Of a DNA stretch of 64,000 nt, positions 56,096-64,000 are shown in pieces. A program made the position numbers and the translations under genes. This DNA comes from Rhizobium sp. CIAT894 (lineage in GTDB: Bacteria; Pseudomonadota; Alphaproteobacteria; Rhizobiales; Rhizobiaceae), in NCBI RefSeq assembly GCF_000172795.2, contig NZ_CP020949.1, positions 186,001-250,000 on the forward strand. Reading direction: 5' to 3'. The number at the start of each line of letters is the position of its first letter. Position 1 is the stretch's first letter. The notes below the pieces were generated by a model that saw nothing but the letters and a program-made list of their open reading frames with translations, was not told where the DNA came from and searched no databases.

Positions 56096-57510
56096 TGCAC
56101 AACCTTGCACTCACCCAAACGACCGTCCTCGAAGAAATTGCCGTCACCAGCCCGTTCGACGGTACGCTGGTCGGAACGGTTGTGGAAACCTGTGCTGCAA
56201 GCGTGGACGCGCTCCTTGGGCGAGCCAGACGGGGCGCGCAAATTGCCAGGACCTTGCCGCGTCACAGACGGTCGGCGATCCTTGAAAAGGCCGCAGCAGC
56301 AATCGAGGCCGCGCGCGAGGAGTTCGCGCTCCTGATTGTCAAAGAAGCGGGCAAGACGATTACGCAGGCCCGCAAAGAGACAACCCGGTGCGTCAATACG
56401 CTCAAGCTCTCCGCCGACGAGGCCAAACGCAATGCCGGCGAAGTTATCCCGTTCGATTCTTACGCAGGCTCGGAGTCTCGCCAGGGGTGGTACACGAGAG
56501 AACCGCTGGGCATCATTGCCGCCATCACGCCCTATAATGATCCCCTCAATCTCGTCGCCCACAAACTTGGCCCCGCAATTGCCGGCGGCAATGCCGTGCT
56601 TTTGAAGCCGTCCGAACTTACCCCTCTCTCCGCCATCAAACTCGTCGAAGTCCTGGTCGAAAGCGGTCTACCCGAGGGAATCATAACGGTTGCGATTGGC
56701 GGCCCTGAGCTTGGAAAAGCCCTTGTTGCGGCGAGAGACGTTCGCATGATCTCCTTCACCGGTGGCTTTGCCACTGGCGAGGCGATTGCCAAGACTGCGG
56801 GCCTCAAGAAACTTGCCATGGATCTCGGCGGCAATGCACCCGTCATCGTCATGGAAAATTGCAATTTCGATGCTGCCGTCGAGGCTTGCGTATCCGGAGC
56901 CTACTGGGCGGCCGGTCAGAACTGCATTGGCACGCAGCGAATTCTGATCCAGCGGCCGATCTACGAGCAATTCAAGGCGAAGTTCGTCGCAGACACCAGT
57001 AAACTCAAGACCGGCAATCCCTTGGATGATGACACCGATGTTGGCCCGATGATCTCCGAAAAGGCCGTCGGCAGAGCGGTCGCAATGGTCGAACGGGCGC
57101 TCGCTGCCGGTGCAACATTGCTTTGCGGTCATAAGCCGGCCGGCAATCTCTACCCGCCGACGGTACTGGAGAGTGTTCCCACATCCTGTGACGTGTGGGG
57201 CGAAGAAGTATTCGCGCCGATCGTCATTCTTCAGCCCTTCGATGGGCTGGCGGATGCAATCGATCTTGCAAACAGCCCCGACTACAGCCTTCACGCCGGC
57301 ATTTTTACAAACGACCTGGAAGGGGCGCTCGAAGCTGCAAGCAAGATCGAGGCCGGTGGTGTCATGATCAACGACTCCTCCGACTACCGGTTCGATGCAA
57401 TGCCGTTTGGCGGCTTCAAATATGGCAGCATGGGCCGCGAAGGCGTCCGGTTTGCCTATGAGGACATGACGCAGCCGAAGGTCGTGTGCATCAACCGCCT
57501 GAAGACCTGA
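56092..57510 (+). CDS. NAD(P)-dependent aldehyde dehydrogenase
   Basis: A 472-residue ALDH with N149 (TPYNDPLN), K172 (LKPSELTP), catalytic C278 ([11 protein letters not shown]) and [13 protein letters not shown] near the end. The general-base motif normally read as LELGG is MDLGG, so Glu is replaced by Asp (D244). In this operon the natural substrate would be aspartate semialdehyde, giving aspartate without phosphate; that is inferred. Two adjacent ATGs are possible. Confidence 0.93.
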   Translation: MMHNLALTQTTVLEEIAVTSPFDGTLVGTVVETCAASVDALLGRARRGAQIARTLPRHRRSAILEKAAAAIEAAREEFALLIVKEAGKTITQARKETTRCVNTLKLSADEAKRNAGEVIPFDSYAGSESRQGWYTREPLGIIAAITPYNDPLNLVAHKLGPAIAGGNAVLLKPSELTPLSAIKLVEVLVESGLPEGIITVAIGGPELGKALVAARDVRMISFTGGFATGEAIAKTAGLKKLAMDLGGNAPVIVMENCNFDAAVEACVSGAYWAAGQNCIGTQRILIQRPIYEQFKAKFVADTSKLKTGNPLDDDTDVGPMISEKAVGRAVAMVERALAAGATLLCGHKPAGNLYPPTVLESVPTSCDVWGEEVFAPIVILQPFDGLADAIDLANSPDYSLHAGIFTNDLEGALEAASKIEAGGVMINDSSDYRFDAMPFGGFKYGSMGREGVRFAYEDMTQPKVVCINRLKT

Positions 57511-57556
57511 CGGCCGAGGTTAAGGTCATCCATCAGTGCACTTTAGGAGTGTTTCA

Positions 57557-58435
57557 ATGTTCAAGGGTTCTATCACAGCGCTCGTCACACCGTTTGCGGA
57601 TGGCAATGTCGATGAGGTCGCCTTGCGCGACCTCATCGAATGGCAAATCGAGGAAGGGTCCTTCGGTCTCGTTCCCTGTGGAACGACGGGGGAAAGTCCG
57701 ACGCTCAGCCATGCCGAGCATAAGCAAGTGGTCGAGATCACGATCGCGACGGCCAAGGGCCGTGTGCCCGTCATTGCGGGCGCAGGATCAAATAGCACGG
57801 CGGAAGCAATCGACTTCGTCCGCCATGCGCAGAACGCCGGCGCCGACGGGGTTCTTATTGTCGCACCCTATTACAACAAGCCGACCCAGGAGGGGATCTA
57901 TCAGCACTTCAAGGCGATCGATGCCGCCGCCACTGTTCCGATCATTGTCTACAATATCCCCGGCCGCAGCGTCATCGATATCCAGGTCGAAACGCTGGCC
58001 CGCATTTTTGAGGACTCCGCGAATGTGAAAGGCGTCAAGGATGCAACCGGCAACCTGTTGCGCCCGTCCCTCGAGCGTATGGCCTGCGGGGAAAAGTTCA
58101 ATCTTTTGACGGGTGAAGATGGCACGGCCCTTGGCTACATGGCCCATGGTGGACATGGCTGCATTTCGGTGACGGCGAATGTCGCGCCGGGTCTCTGCGC
58201 TGACTTCCAGCAGGCTTGCCTAAACGGCGACTTTGCCTCGGCTTTGAAGCTGCAGGACCGCCTGATGCCACTACACCGGGCGCTTTTTCTTGAAACCAAC
58301 CCTGCTGGACCGAAATATGCCTTGCAGCGTCTCGGTCGCATACGTGGTGATCTGCGGCTGCCACTCGTTACGATCAGTCCTTCCGTTCAGGAAGAGATTG
58401 ACAGCGCCATGCGTCATGCGGGAATCCTGGTTTGA
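57557..58435 (+). CDS. DapA-like aldolase/lyase
   Basis: A 292-residue class I aldolase of the dihydrodipicolinate synthase family. It has [10 protein letters not shown] (41-50), Y133 and R138 in VYNIPGRS, and Schiff-base K161 in [10 protein letters not shown]; these residues match true DapA. It condenses pyruvate with aspartate semialdehyde. As a plasmid-type extra copy in an operon generating aspartate semialdehyde, it may divert or detoxify that intermediate. TAGGAG precedes the ATG. Confidence 0.93.
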   Translation: MFKGSITALVTPFADGNVDEVALRDLIEWQIEEGSFGLVPCGTTGESPTLSHAEHKQVVEITIATAKGRVPVIAGAGSNSTAEAIDFVRHAQNAGADGVLIVAPYYNKPTQEGIYQHFKAIDAAATVPIIVYNIPGRSVIDIQVETLARIFEDSANVKGVKDATGNLLRPSLERMACGEKFNLLTGEDGTALGYMAHGGHGCISVTANVAPGLCADFQQACLNGDFASALKLQDRLMPLHRALFLETNPAGPKYALQRLGRIRGDLRLPLVTISPSVQEEIDSAMRHAGILV

Positions 58436-59862
58436 TGGACAAGACAATGCTTACTGAGCGCATCGAGTCAGATCTTATCGGGCCGCTCCCCATTCCGCGA
58501 CACGTCCTCTACGGCGTCCATACGCGGCGCGCGGAACAGAATTTCGACGTCTCCGGGCTGCGTTTGAGGGATTTTCCCGAGCTCATCCAGTCGATGGCAA
58601 TGGTGAAAAAGGCCGCCTCTATTGCGAATATGGAGCTTGGGCTTCTCTCTCCAGAAAAGGCTGAGGCGATTTCGCAAGCGTGCGAAGAGCTTATCGAGCT
58701 CAATGATATTGATGAGAACTTTCCCGTGGACATGATGCAGGGGGGAGCCGGCACGTCCACAAACATGAATGTCAACGAGGTTCTTGCAAACCTCGCCCTT
58801 TTGAAAATGGGCGTTGACGTTGGCGATTATTCCAAGTTGCATCCCAACGACGACGTCAATCTGTCTCAATCGACAAACGACGTCTACCCTACGGCTATCC
58901 GGCTGACGATCTTACGGGCATGCGAAGGGCTTATCGCGGCTGAGGTCGCGCTTCGCGATGCATTTCGAGCCAAGGCCGTGCAATACTCGAGTGCTGTGAA
59001 AGTCGGCCGGACACAGTTGCAAGACGCTGTGCTGATAACCGCGGGACGGGAATTCGAAGCGTTCGCTGAACTCATTGACGAGGATATCATTCAGGTCCAG
59101 TACGCCTGTAAGCTTCTTAAAGAGATAAACCTCGGCGGCTCGGCGATCGGCACGGCAATCAACGTACCCTCAGGCTTCGCGCAATTGGCCTGCGGTCACC
59201 TGTCCCGAATATCTGGCTATCCGTTAATCCCTGCCCGCAACTTCATCGAACCGACATCGGACGCAGGTGTTTTCGTCTCCTTTTCAGGCGTGCTGAAACG
59301 CATTGCCGTCAAGCTGACGAAGATTTGCAATGACCTTCGGCTGTTGAGTAGCGGTCCCCGCGGCGGTCTGGGTGAGATCCGCTTGCCGCCTGTTCAAGCC
59401 CGCTCATCGATCATGCCGGGTAAGGTCAATCCTGTCATACCGGAAATGATGAACCAGATCAGCTTCCAGGTCATCGGCAATGATCTGACGGTGACGCTCG
59501 CCGCAAGTGCCGGTCAGTTGCAGCTGAACGCCATGGAGCCGGTCATCGTTTTGAACATCCTCCAATCGATGCGCATGCCGACCAGAGGCATGGTGGTCTT
59601 GAAGGAACGCTGCATCGATGGCATCGAAGTCGACGTTGATCGTTGCAAGGCGTTGCTCGACCAATCTCTTGTTCTTGCTACGCCGCTGGCGAAGTTGATC
59701 GGATACAGCAAAGCGGCATATCTGTCCAAAAAGGCGCTGGTCGAGAAGAGAAACTTGCGAGACGTCGTAGAAGAAGAAAGAGTTCTGACCGAAAGCCAGG
59801 CTCATCAGATTTTTGGAGATACCGCGGAATTTGCGAATTTCTCAAAAAGTGCACGTGGTTGA
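58435..59862 (+). CDS. aspA: Aspartate ammonia-lyase (aspartase)
   Basis: A 475-residue fumarase/aspartase superfamily enzyme, normal length for AspA. It shows GGAGTSTNMNVNEV, the substrate loop PNDDVNLSQSTNDVYPTA, and the signature SSIMPGKVNPVIPE (about 325). It cleaves aspartate to fumarate and ammonia, or the reverse. The ATG at 58435 overlaps the DapA stop by one base (TGATG). Placed after HSD and ALDH, it can complete homoserine breakdown to fumarate. Confidence 0.93.
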   Translation: MDKTMLTERIESDLIGPLPIPRHVLYGVHTRRAEQNFDVSGLRLRDFPELIQSMAMVKKAASIANMELGLLSPEKAEAISQACEELIELNDIDENFPVDMMQGGAGTSTNMNVNEVLANLALLKMGVDVGDYSKLHPNDDVNLSQSTNDVYPTAIRLTILRACEGLIAAEVALRDAFRAKAVQYSSAVKVGRTQLQDAVLITAGREFEAFAELIDEDIIQVQYACKLLKEINLGGSAIGTAINVPSGFAQLACGHLSRISGYPLIPARNFIEPTSDAGVFVSFSGVLKRIAVKLTKICNDLRLLSSGPRGGLGEIRLPPVQARSSIMPGKVNPVIPEMMNQISFQVIGNDLTVTLAASAGQLQLNAMEPVIVLNILQSMRMPTRGMVVLKERCIDGIEVDVDRCKALLDQSLVLATPLAKLIGYSKAAYLSKKALVEKRNLRDVVEEERVLTESQAHQIFGDTAEFANFSKSARG

Positions 59863-59875
59863 ACGGAGGGGAAAG

Positions 59876-60685
59876 ATGGCTGTTTTCACTGAGATATCCG
59901 ATGAAGACCGAAACTCGATCGCCGCAGCCTACGGTATGACATCGTTGTCGTCGGTGATCGGTATCGCCGACGGGGACAGGGAAACGACCTATCTTTTCCG
60001 GACAGCGGACGGTGAATTCATTGTCACGCTGTTCGAAAATGGCGCCGAGCCACTGGATCTGGAACGCGCCTTTGCCACGATGGAGATGCTAAACAACAGC
60101 GGTATTCCATGTCCTAAACCGACGCGGACGAATGATGGGAATGCCACCTTCCAGGCGGCCGGCCGCCTTGTCGCCATCGTGAGTTTCGTGTCAGGATCGT
60201 CAACAAATGATCCGACGCTGGGAAAATGCGTAAGCCTCGGCCGCGTCATGGCACGGATCCACGTGATCCTGCAGGGTGGCCAAAAGCGTTTTCTAGATGA
60301 ATTGCCAACTGGTGCCCTCCATGGCGCCTTGGTCCGTTCCAACGTCTTTTTCCTCGGTGACGAAGTCAGTGGCGTTATCAATTTCCGGCTTCGGCATGAT
60401 GACGTGCTGATTTCCGAGATTGCGGACGTGCTTGTTGGCTGGACGAGCCTGCCGAGCGGAGCGTTGGAGGAACAAAAAGCTCAGGCCATTTTGGCCGGCT
60501 ATGAAAGTGTGAGGCTGCTAACTGAGGCAGAGACAGCGGCTCTTCCCGCCTTTGTCCTGGCGTCCGCCGCCAGTCGCTATGCCCGTGCAAACGACAAGAC
60601 TTACCTCCTTGATGCTGCGATTCGCGCCTTTGAATCTGTGAGATTTGGTGCAGTTGTCGGGAAAACGGAGCCCTCCCCGGCATGA
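59876..60685 (+). CDS. ThrB-like homoserine kinase homolog, probable pseudokinase
   Basis: A 269-residue protein of the APH/homoserine kinase type II fold (AVFTEISDEDRNSIAAAYG start, as in ThrB). ThrB has about 320 residues; about 45 seem missing before the catalytic loop. The catalytic loop, normally HxDLxxxN, reads HGALVRSN, so the catalytic Asp is Ala, and the IDF metal motif is INF. Kinase activity is unlikely. It may bind homoserine or a related ligand as a sensor or adaptor for the AsnC regulator it overlaps. GGAGGGG precedes the ATG. Confidence 0.85.
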   Translation: MAVFTEISDEDRNSIAAAYGMTSLSSVIGIADGDRETTYLFRTADGEFIVTLFENGAEPLDLERAFATMEMLNNSGIPCPKPTRTNDGNATFQAAGRLVAIVSFVSGSSTNDPTLGKCVSLGRVMARIHVILQGGQKRFLDELPTGALHGALVRSNVFFLGDEVSGVINFRLRHDDVLISEIADVLVGWTSLPSGALEEQKAQAILAGYESVRLLTEAETAALPAFVLASAASRYARANDKTYLLDAAIRAFESVRFGAVVGKTEPSPA

Positions 60686-61125
60686 AGTATCTTCTCGACC
60701 GCGTCGACGACCAGATCCTTGCCGCCTTGAAGTTGAACGCGCGCGCATCTCACGCTGAGCTGTCAGCTAAGGTGAACCTGTCGCGAAATGCTGTTCGCGT
60801 TCGGATCGAACGGCTTGAACGCGAAGGCTTCATCAAGGGCTACACGATCGTCACCGGCGATGGCGGAGATCCCGGTCACATCACCACTGCACTCATGTTC
60901 GTCTACCGCCAGGATCGCATGAGGGGCGGCGAAGTCATTCAAGCTTTGCGAAAAATTCCGGAGGTCGTCGCCTGTGACGTGATGACGGGTGATTTTGATC
61001 TGCTGGTGCGTGTTGAATCGCCTCAAGCCGACCGCATTCGCCAGATTTGGCAATTGATTTCGGAACTGCCCGGCGTGAGGGATACGCTCACGGCATTTGC
61101 GCTTTCCTCTGTTATTCGGAAGTGA
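60682..61125 (+). CDS. Lrp/AsnC-family regulator (right copy)
   Basis: A 147-residue AsnC protein with helix-turn-helix (SHAELSAKVNLSRNAVRVRIERL) and RAM domain (VVACDVMTGDFDLLVRVES). It overlaps the kinase-like gene by 4 bases (ATGA), so the two are probably translated together. It closely matches the copy at 52377, and both may bind the same sites, which could form loops around the operon. Confidence 0.95.
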   Translation: MKYLLDRVDDQILAALKLNARASHAELSAKVNLSRNAVRVRIERLEREGFIKGYTIVTGDGGDPGHITTALMFVYRQDRMRGGEVIQALRKIPEVVACDVMTGDFDLLVRVESPQADRIRQIWQLISELPGVRDTLTAFALSSVIRK

Positions 61126-62030
61126 GGGTTCGGTTCCGAATTCATCATGTGCTGAAGCGCTGTGGCAGCCACGCCTTGGTGGTCATCCACGGAAAAGCCC
61201 ACGTCGTCGATGCTCGCTTAATCACCGTTGAAACAGTCGCCCGCGCATTCATGTGGCGCGGGGAGTTCGTGGTCACTGAACGAAGCGCAGCGTACACACC
61301 GCACGATTGTGGCGGATGGGTTTGCCGCCATGTGGAAAATGTCGGGCTTCTGGAGCGAGATTTATATGAACATTTGCCATCGCTCGCGCCCTCCAGGGAA
61401 CTGATTGAACGCCTAACGGTCCACGTCGCCACCAACGCGGACAGCCTCGGAACGTGGTTTATGACGGCGCTATCGACTTACGCGAGAATGTCAAACAATC
61501 TCATAGACGTTGTCATCGACGACGAAAATCATACGTCGGAATGGCTCCAACGTGGCCGAGTGATCGCCGCTCTAACGGGCATTGAAAAACAGGTTCAGGG
61601 ATGCCGGCGCATCGCACTTGGCTCCATGCGCTATCGCGCCACCGCAAGCCCTGAATTCGTCAAGAGACATTTTTCCGCTGGCGTCAATTCCGAGACCTTG
61701 CGAACCGCCCCAGCGTTAACGTTCAATCAGAAAGACAAGCTTCAAAACCGGTGGATCGCGCAGCTCTTCCGAGACGACGTCGCCTGTCCCACGCACTTTC
61801 TCCCGTCGACGCAGGCGTTCGTTGACGCCAGTATCGCAGGCATGGGCTGGGGTATGAACCCTGAGTACCTGATCCGCCACCACCTGCAGGCAGGAGCGCT
61901 CGTGGAGTTGATCCCTGATCAGCCGCTCGACGTCTCGTTGTTTTGGCAGGTCAACAAGCTCGCTGCAGACCGGTTCGCCATTCTCACCGACCTTGTTTCC
62001 CATGCCGCCGAGCAACATCTCGTTGGGTAA
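61122..62030 (+). pseudogene. ArgP/IciA-type LysR regulator lacking its DNA-binding domain
   Basis: From about residue 60 of this frame the text is ArgP-like: CRHVENVGLLERDLYEHLPS, then NADSLGTWFMTALSTY, the effector-domain start of ArgP (VNADSLATWLLPAL). The preceding 60 residues have no helix-turn-helix and look scrambled, so the N-terminal 50-60 residues of a normal ArgP are missing or corrupted. A GTG at 61122 overlaps the AsnC stop but is not a convincing start. ArgP regulators sense lysine/arginine and usually stand next to a LysE exporter, absent here. Confidence 0.72.
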
Positions 62031-62188
62031 AGTGCAAGTATCGGTACGGGCAACTAGCGAGTTATGCCTTCACCAATGCGCATAGCCGCCGCCACTCTAG
62101 CTGCAGCCGAGGTCGAGACCAGTCCGTCAGCGACCTGTTGACACAAATTCTCGCTTGTCCTTTTTGCGAAACCACTGCGGCAGATGAG

Positions 62189-63394
62189 CTACGAGGCGAG
62201 ACTGGCGATCGCCTGGAGGAACGCGTCAATCTCTTCCTCCGAATTATAGTAGTGCGGCGACGCTCTCACGACAGGCGGAAGTTGTCGTGTGTAGGCGTCA
62301 ACGGGAGTGCTGGAGGGAGGCGAAACCGAGACGTTGATTCCCTTGTTGGTCAGGTAGGCCAAGACGGCTGAAGAGTCCCAGCCCTTAACCGTGAATGAGA
62401 TGATGGACGCAAGTGGCGCTCCGAGATCATGTACGGACACCGCAGGCATCCCCCTCAGGCCTTCGCGAAGCTTTGTCGAAAGGTGTTTGCAACGCTCTTC
62501 GATGTTCTCGAGCCCAATGCCGAGGGCGTAATCGACTGCTGCCCGCAGGCCGAGACGAACGGAATAGTTCTTCTCCCACGTTTCAAAGCGTCTAGCATCA
62601 GGTCGCAATTCGTATCGGCCGGGCGCAGTCCAGGGCGCGCCATAAAGGTCGATCATCGCTGGCTCGATTGTTTCCAGGACTGATTTGCGCATGTACATGA
62701 AACCCGTTCCCCGCGGCGCACGGAGAAACTTCCTGCCAGTCGCAGTAAGGATGTCACAGCCAAGAGCGTTAACATCGATCGGGATTTGACCGGCAGCCTG
62801 GCATGCGTCGAGCAGATAGAGAATGCCATTCTCGCGTGCAATTCGACCGATAGCTGCTGCTGGATTGACAAGCCCGCCGTTGGTCGGAATCCAGGTGACG
62901 GCAATCAACCGAACGCGATCATCAATCATTTTCACCAGCGCGTCCGGATCAAGGACGCCAGAAGCGTCATTCGGAATGACCTCGATCGATACACCGGTGC
63001 GCTTGGCAACCTGCAGAAAGGCTACGTAGTTGGCCGCAAATTCAGCACTTGCCGTCAGGATCCGGTCCCCGGGTCCAAAAGAAAGCGAATAGAAGGCGCG
63101 CTGCCAAGCAATCGTCGCGTTTTCAGCTATCGCTATCTCGTCACGAGCGCAATTTACCAATGTGGCCAAGCTGTCATAGGCTCCCTCTAACAAGGAGTTG
63201 GCCTCCGCTGCCGCCTCGTAACCTCCGATTTCGCCTTCCCGATTCAAGTACCCAGTCACTGCATCGATCACCGCGCTCGGCATCAACGCAGCGCCAGCGT
63301 TATTGAGGTGATTTCTGTTCTTTGTGCCGGGGGTATCCGCACGCAGACGAAGGAGATCCAAAGTCTTGCGAGCATCGCTCGTGATTTGTGACAT
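62189..63394 (-). CDS. Class V aminotransferase-fold PLP enzyme
   Basis: A 401-residue class V PLP enzyme with D196 (YLLDACQAAGQ), Schiff-base K222 (TATGRKFLRAPRGTGF) and the C-terminal VRASPHYYNSEEEIDAFL. The GRKFLRAPRG form is typical of the branch near isopenicillin N epimerase and hercynylcysteine sulfoxide lyase rather than NifS. GGAGGA precedes the ATG. It is followed upstream on the same strand by a LysR gene. The substrate is unknown. Confidence 0.88.
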   Translation of the reverse strand: MSQITSDARKTLDLLRLRADTPGTKNRNHLNNAGAALMPSAVIDAVTGYLNREGEIGGYEAAAEANSLLEGAYDSLATLVNCARDEIAIAENATIAWQRAFYSLSFGPGDRILTASAEFAANYVAFLQVAKRTGVSIEVIPNDASGVLDPDALVKMIDDRVRLIAVTWIPTNGGLVNPAAAIGRIARENGILYLLDACQAAGQIPIDVNALGCDILTATGRKFLRAPRGTGFMYMRKSVLETIEPAMIDLYGAPWTAPGRYELRPDARRFETWEKNYSVRLGLRAAVDYALGIGLENIEERCKHLSTKLREGLRGMPAVSVHDLGAPLASIISFTVKGWDSSAVLAYLTNKGINVSVSPPSSTPVDAYTRQLPPVVRASPHYYNSEEEIDAFLQAIASLAS

Positions 63395-63557
63395 GAGGGT
63401 TTCCTCCTTTGATCGAGCCAGTTATCTTGTTGACTCAATTTGCATTGTCGCGGCAGCCGATACTTTCGCAAGCCGCTGTGCAAAATTGCTCGTTATGTGC
63501 GACTGGCTGCTAATTCAGCAGGGTAGAACTGCTCCGCTCGCACCAACTTACGCAATT

Positions 63558-64000
63558 TCACCGTGACCAGGGTACGTTTCTCAGCAAGCGTTGTTCGTCT
63601 CGACGAACTTGCTCTTTGACGAATTGCTTTACGGCTCTCACTCTCGGGAGATAAGCCAAGTCCTGATGTGCCGACATCCAGATCTCACGTTCGCCGCTCA
63701 ACTTGTCCAGCACTGGAACGAGACCGAGGTTCAGACTGCGCGCGAATTCGGGAAGGGCTACAATACCTGCGCCCGCAGACGCGGCAAACATCTGCGACAT
63801 CATGCTGTTTGAGCTGAACGCGATTTTCGGGGCGGGTACCAGTTCCTCAAGCCAGAGAACGCTTTCGAGCTGGACCAACTCCTCGATATAGCCAACAAAG
63901 CGGTGATCGCTAAGATCCGCCGCTTGAGCGGGAACTCCATTGCGCTCCAGATAGGCCTGCGAAGCGAACAGGCCAGTCTTGAAACGTCCGATCAGCTGAC
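63558..64000 (-). CDS. LysR-family regulator, C-terminal part (cut by window edge)
   Basis: The frame is open from the window end to the stop at 63558. It shows GLFASQAYLERNGVPAQAAD and AGAGIVALPEFARSLNLGLV, the second lobe of a LysR effector domain, ending ARSDEQR-like. The DNA-binding domain lies outside the window. It is encoded in the same direction as the class V enzyme 163 bases downstream and may regulate it. Confidence 0.85.
   Translation of the reverse strand, partial: QLIGRFKTGLFASQAYLERNGVPAQAADLSDHRFVGYIEELVQLESVLWLEELVPAPKIAFSSNSMMSQMFAASAGAGIVALPEFARSLNLGLVPVLDKLSGEREIWMSAHQDLAYLPRVRAVKQFVKEQVRRDEQRLLRNVPWSR

Overview
This window looks like accessory DNA from a rhizobial alphaproteobacterium (Rhizobium, Sinorhizobium or Agrobacterium type), probably a plasmid or other secondary replicon. 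It is moderately GC-rich. It is filled with uptake systems, catabolic enzymes and one-off regulators, carries several insertion sequences and decayed genes, and has no rRNA, tRNA or core housekeeping genes. No database search was possible, so family names come from motifs read by eye.

Layout. (1) About 0.2-12.1 kb: a sugar or polyol locus. A leftward ketose-3-epimerase-like gene and a ribose/AI-2-type ABC transporter end at a broken transaldolase. A divergent operon encodes a fused E1 alpha/beta 2-oxoacid/acetoin-type dehydrogenase, a free-standing lipoyl domain, an alpha/beta hydrolase, a PfkB kinase and a SorC-type regulator. (2) 12.9-18.6 kb: a polar amino acid ABC transporter with RidA, a class V PLP enzyme and a LysR regulator. 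(3) 18.7-24.2 kb: a decayed defence patch with a frameshifted Shedu-type nuclease gene and a frameshifted TIR-like gene. Between them lie a second SorC regulator, an intact transaldolase and a short-chain dehydrogenase. (4) 24.3-27.6 kb: an IS21-family element, then a decayed MFS transporter gene. (5) 27.9-31.7 kb and 37.7-47.5 kb: a TetR-linked catabolic system with a cyclase-family hydrolase, SDR, XdhC, CoxG-like protein, alpha/beta hydrolase, a three-subunit molybdenum hydroxylase and a branched-chain-type ABC transporter. It is interrupted at 31.8-37.5 kb by a LacI/histidinol-dehydrogenase-like divergon, a PEBP protein, an AraC regulator and small genes. (6) 48.6-52.2 kb: a nest of insertion sequences (IS3 relic, IS110/IS1111 element, intact IS3-type element, istB relic). 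(7) 52.4-62.0 kb: an aspartate-family operon with a gamma-type PLP enzyme, SMR transporter, homoserine dehydrogenase, aldehyde dehydrogenase, DapA-like aldolase, aspartase, ThrB-like pseudokinase and AsnC regulator. A broken kinase-AsnC pair sits at the other end in inverted orientation. (8) 62.2-64 kb: a class V PLP enzyme and a LysR gene cut by the window edge.

How the genes may work together. Homoserine dehydrogenase, aldehyde dehydrogenase and aspartase give a plausible route from homoserine through aspartate semialdehyde and aspartate to fumarate, which fits rhizobia that grow on legume root homoserine. The 28-47 kb genes look like uptake and oxidative hydroxylation of an unidentified, perhaps aromatic or N-heterocyclic, compound under TetR control; matching inverted repeats (TTATC-N4-GATAA type) lie before three of its transcription units. 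The first locus joins sugar uptake, epimerisation and phosphorylation to an acetoin-dehydrogenase-like complex whose E2 is split into two proteins. I do not recognise that combination as a described pathway.
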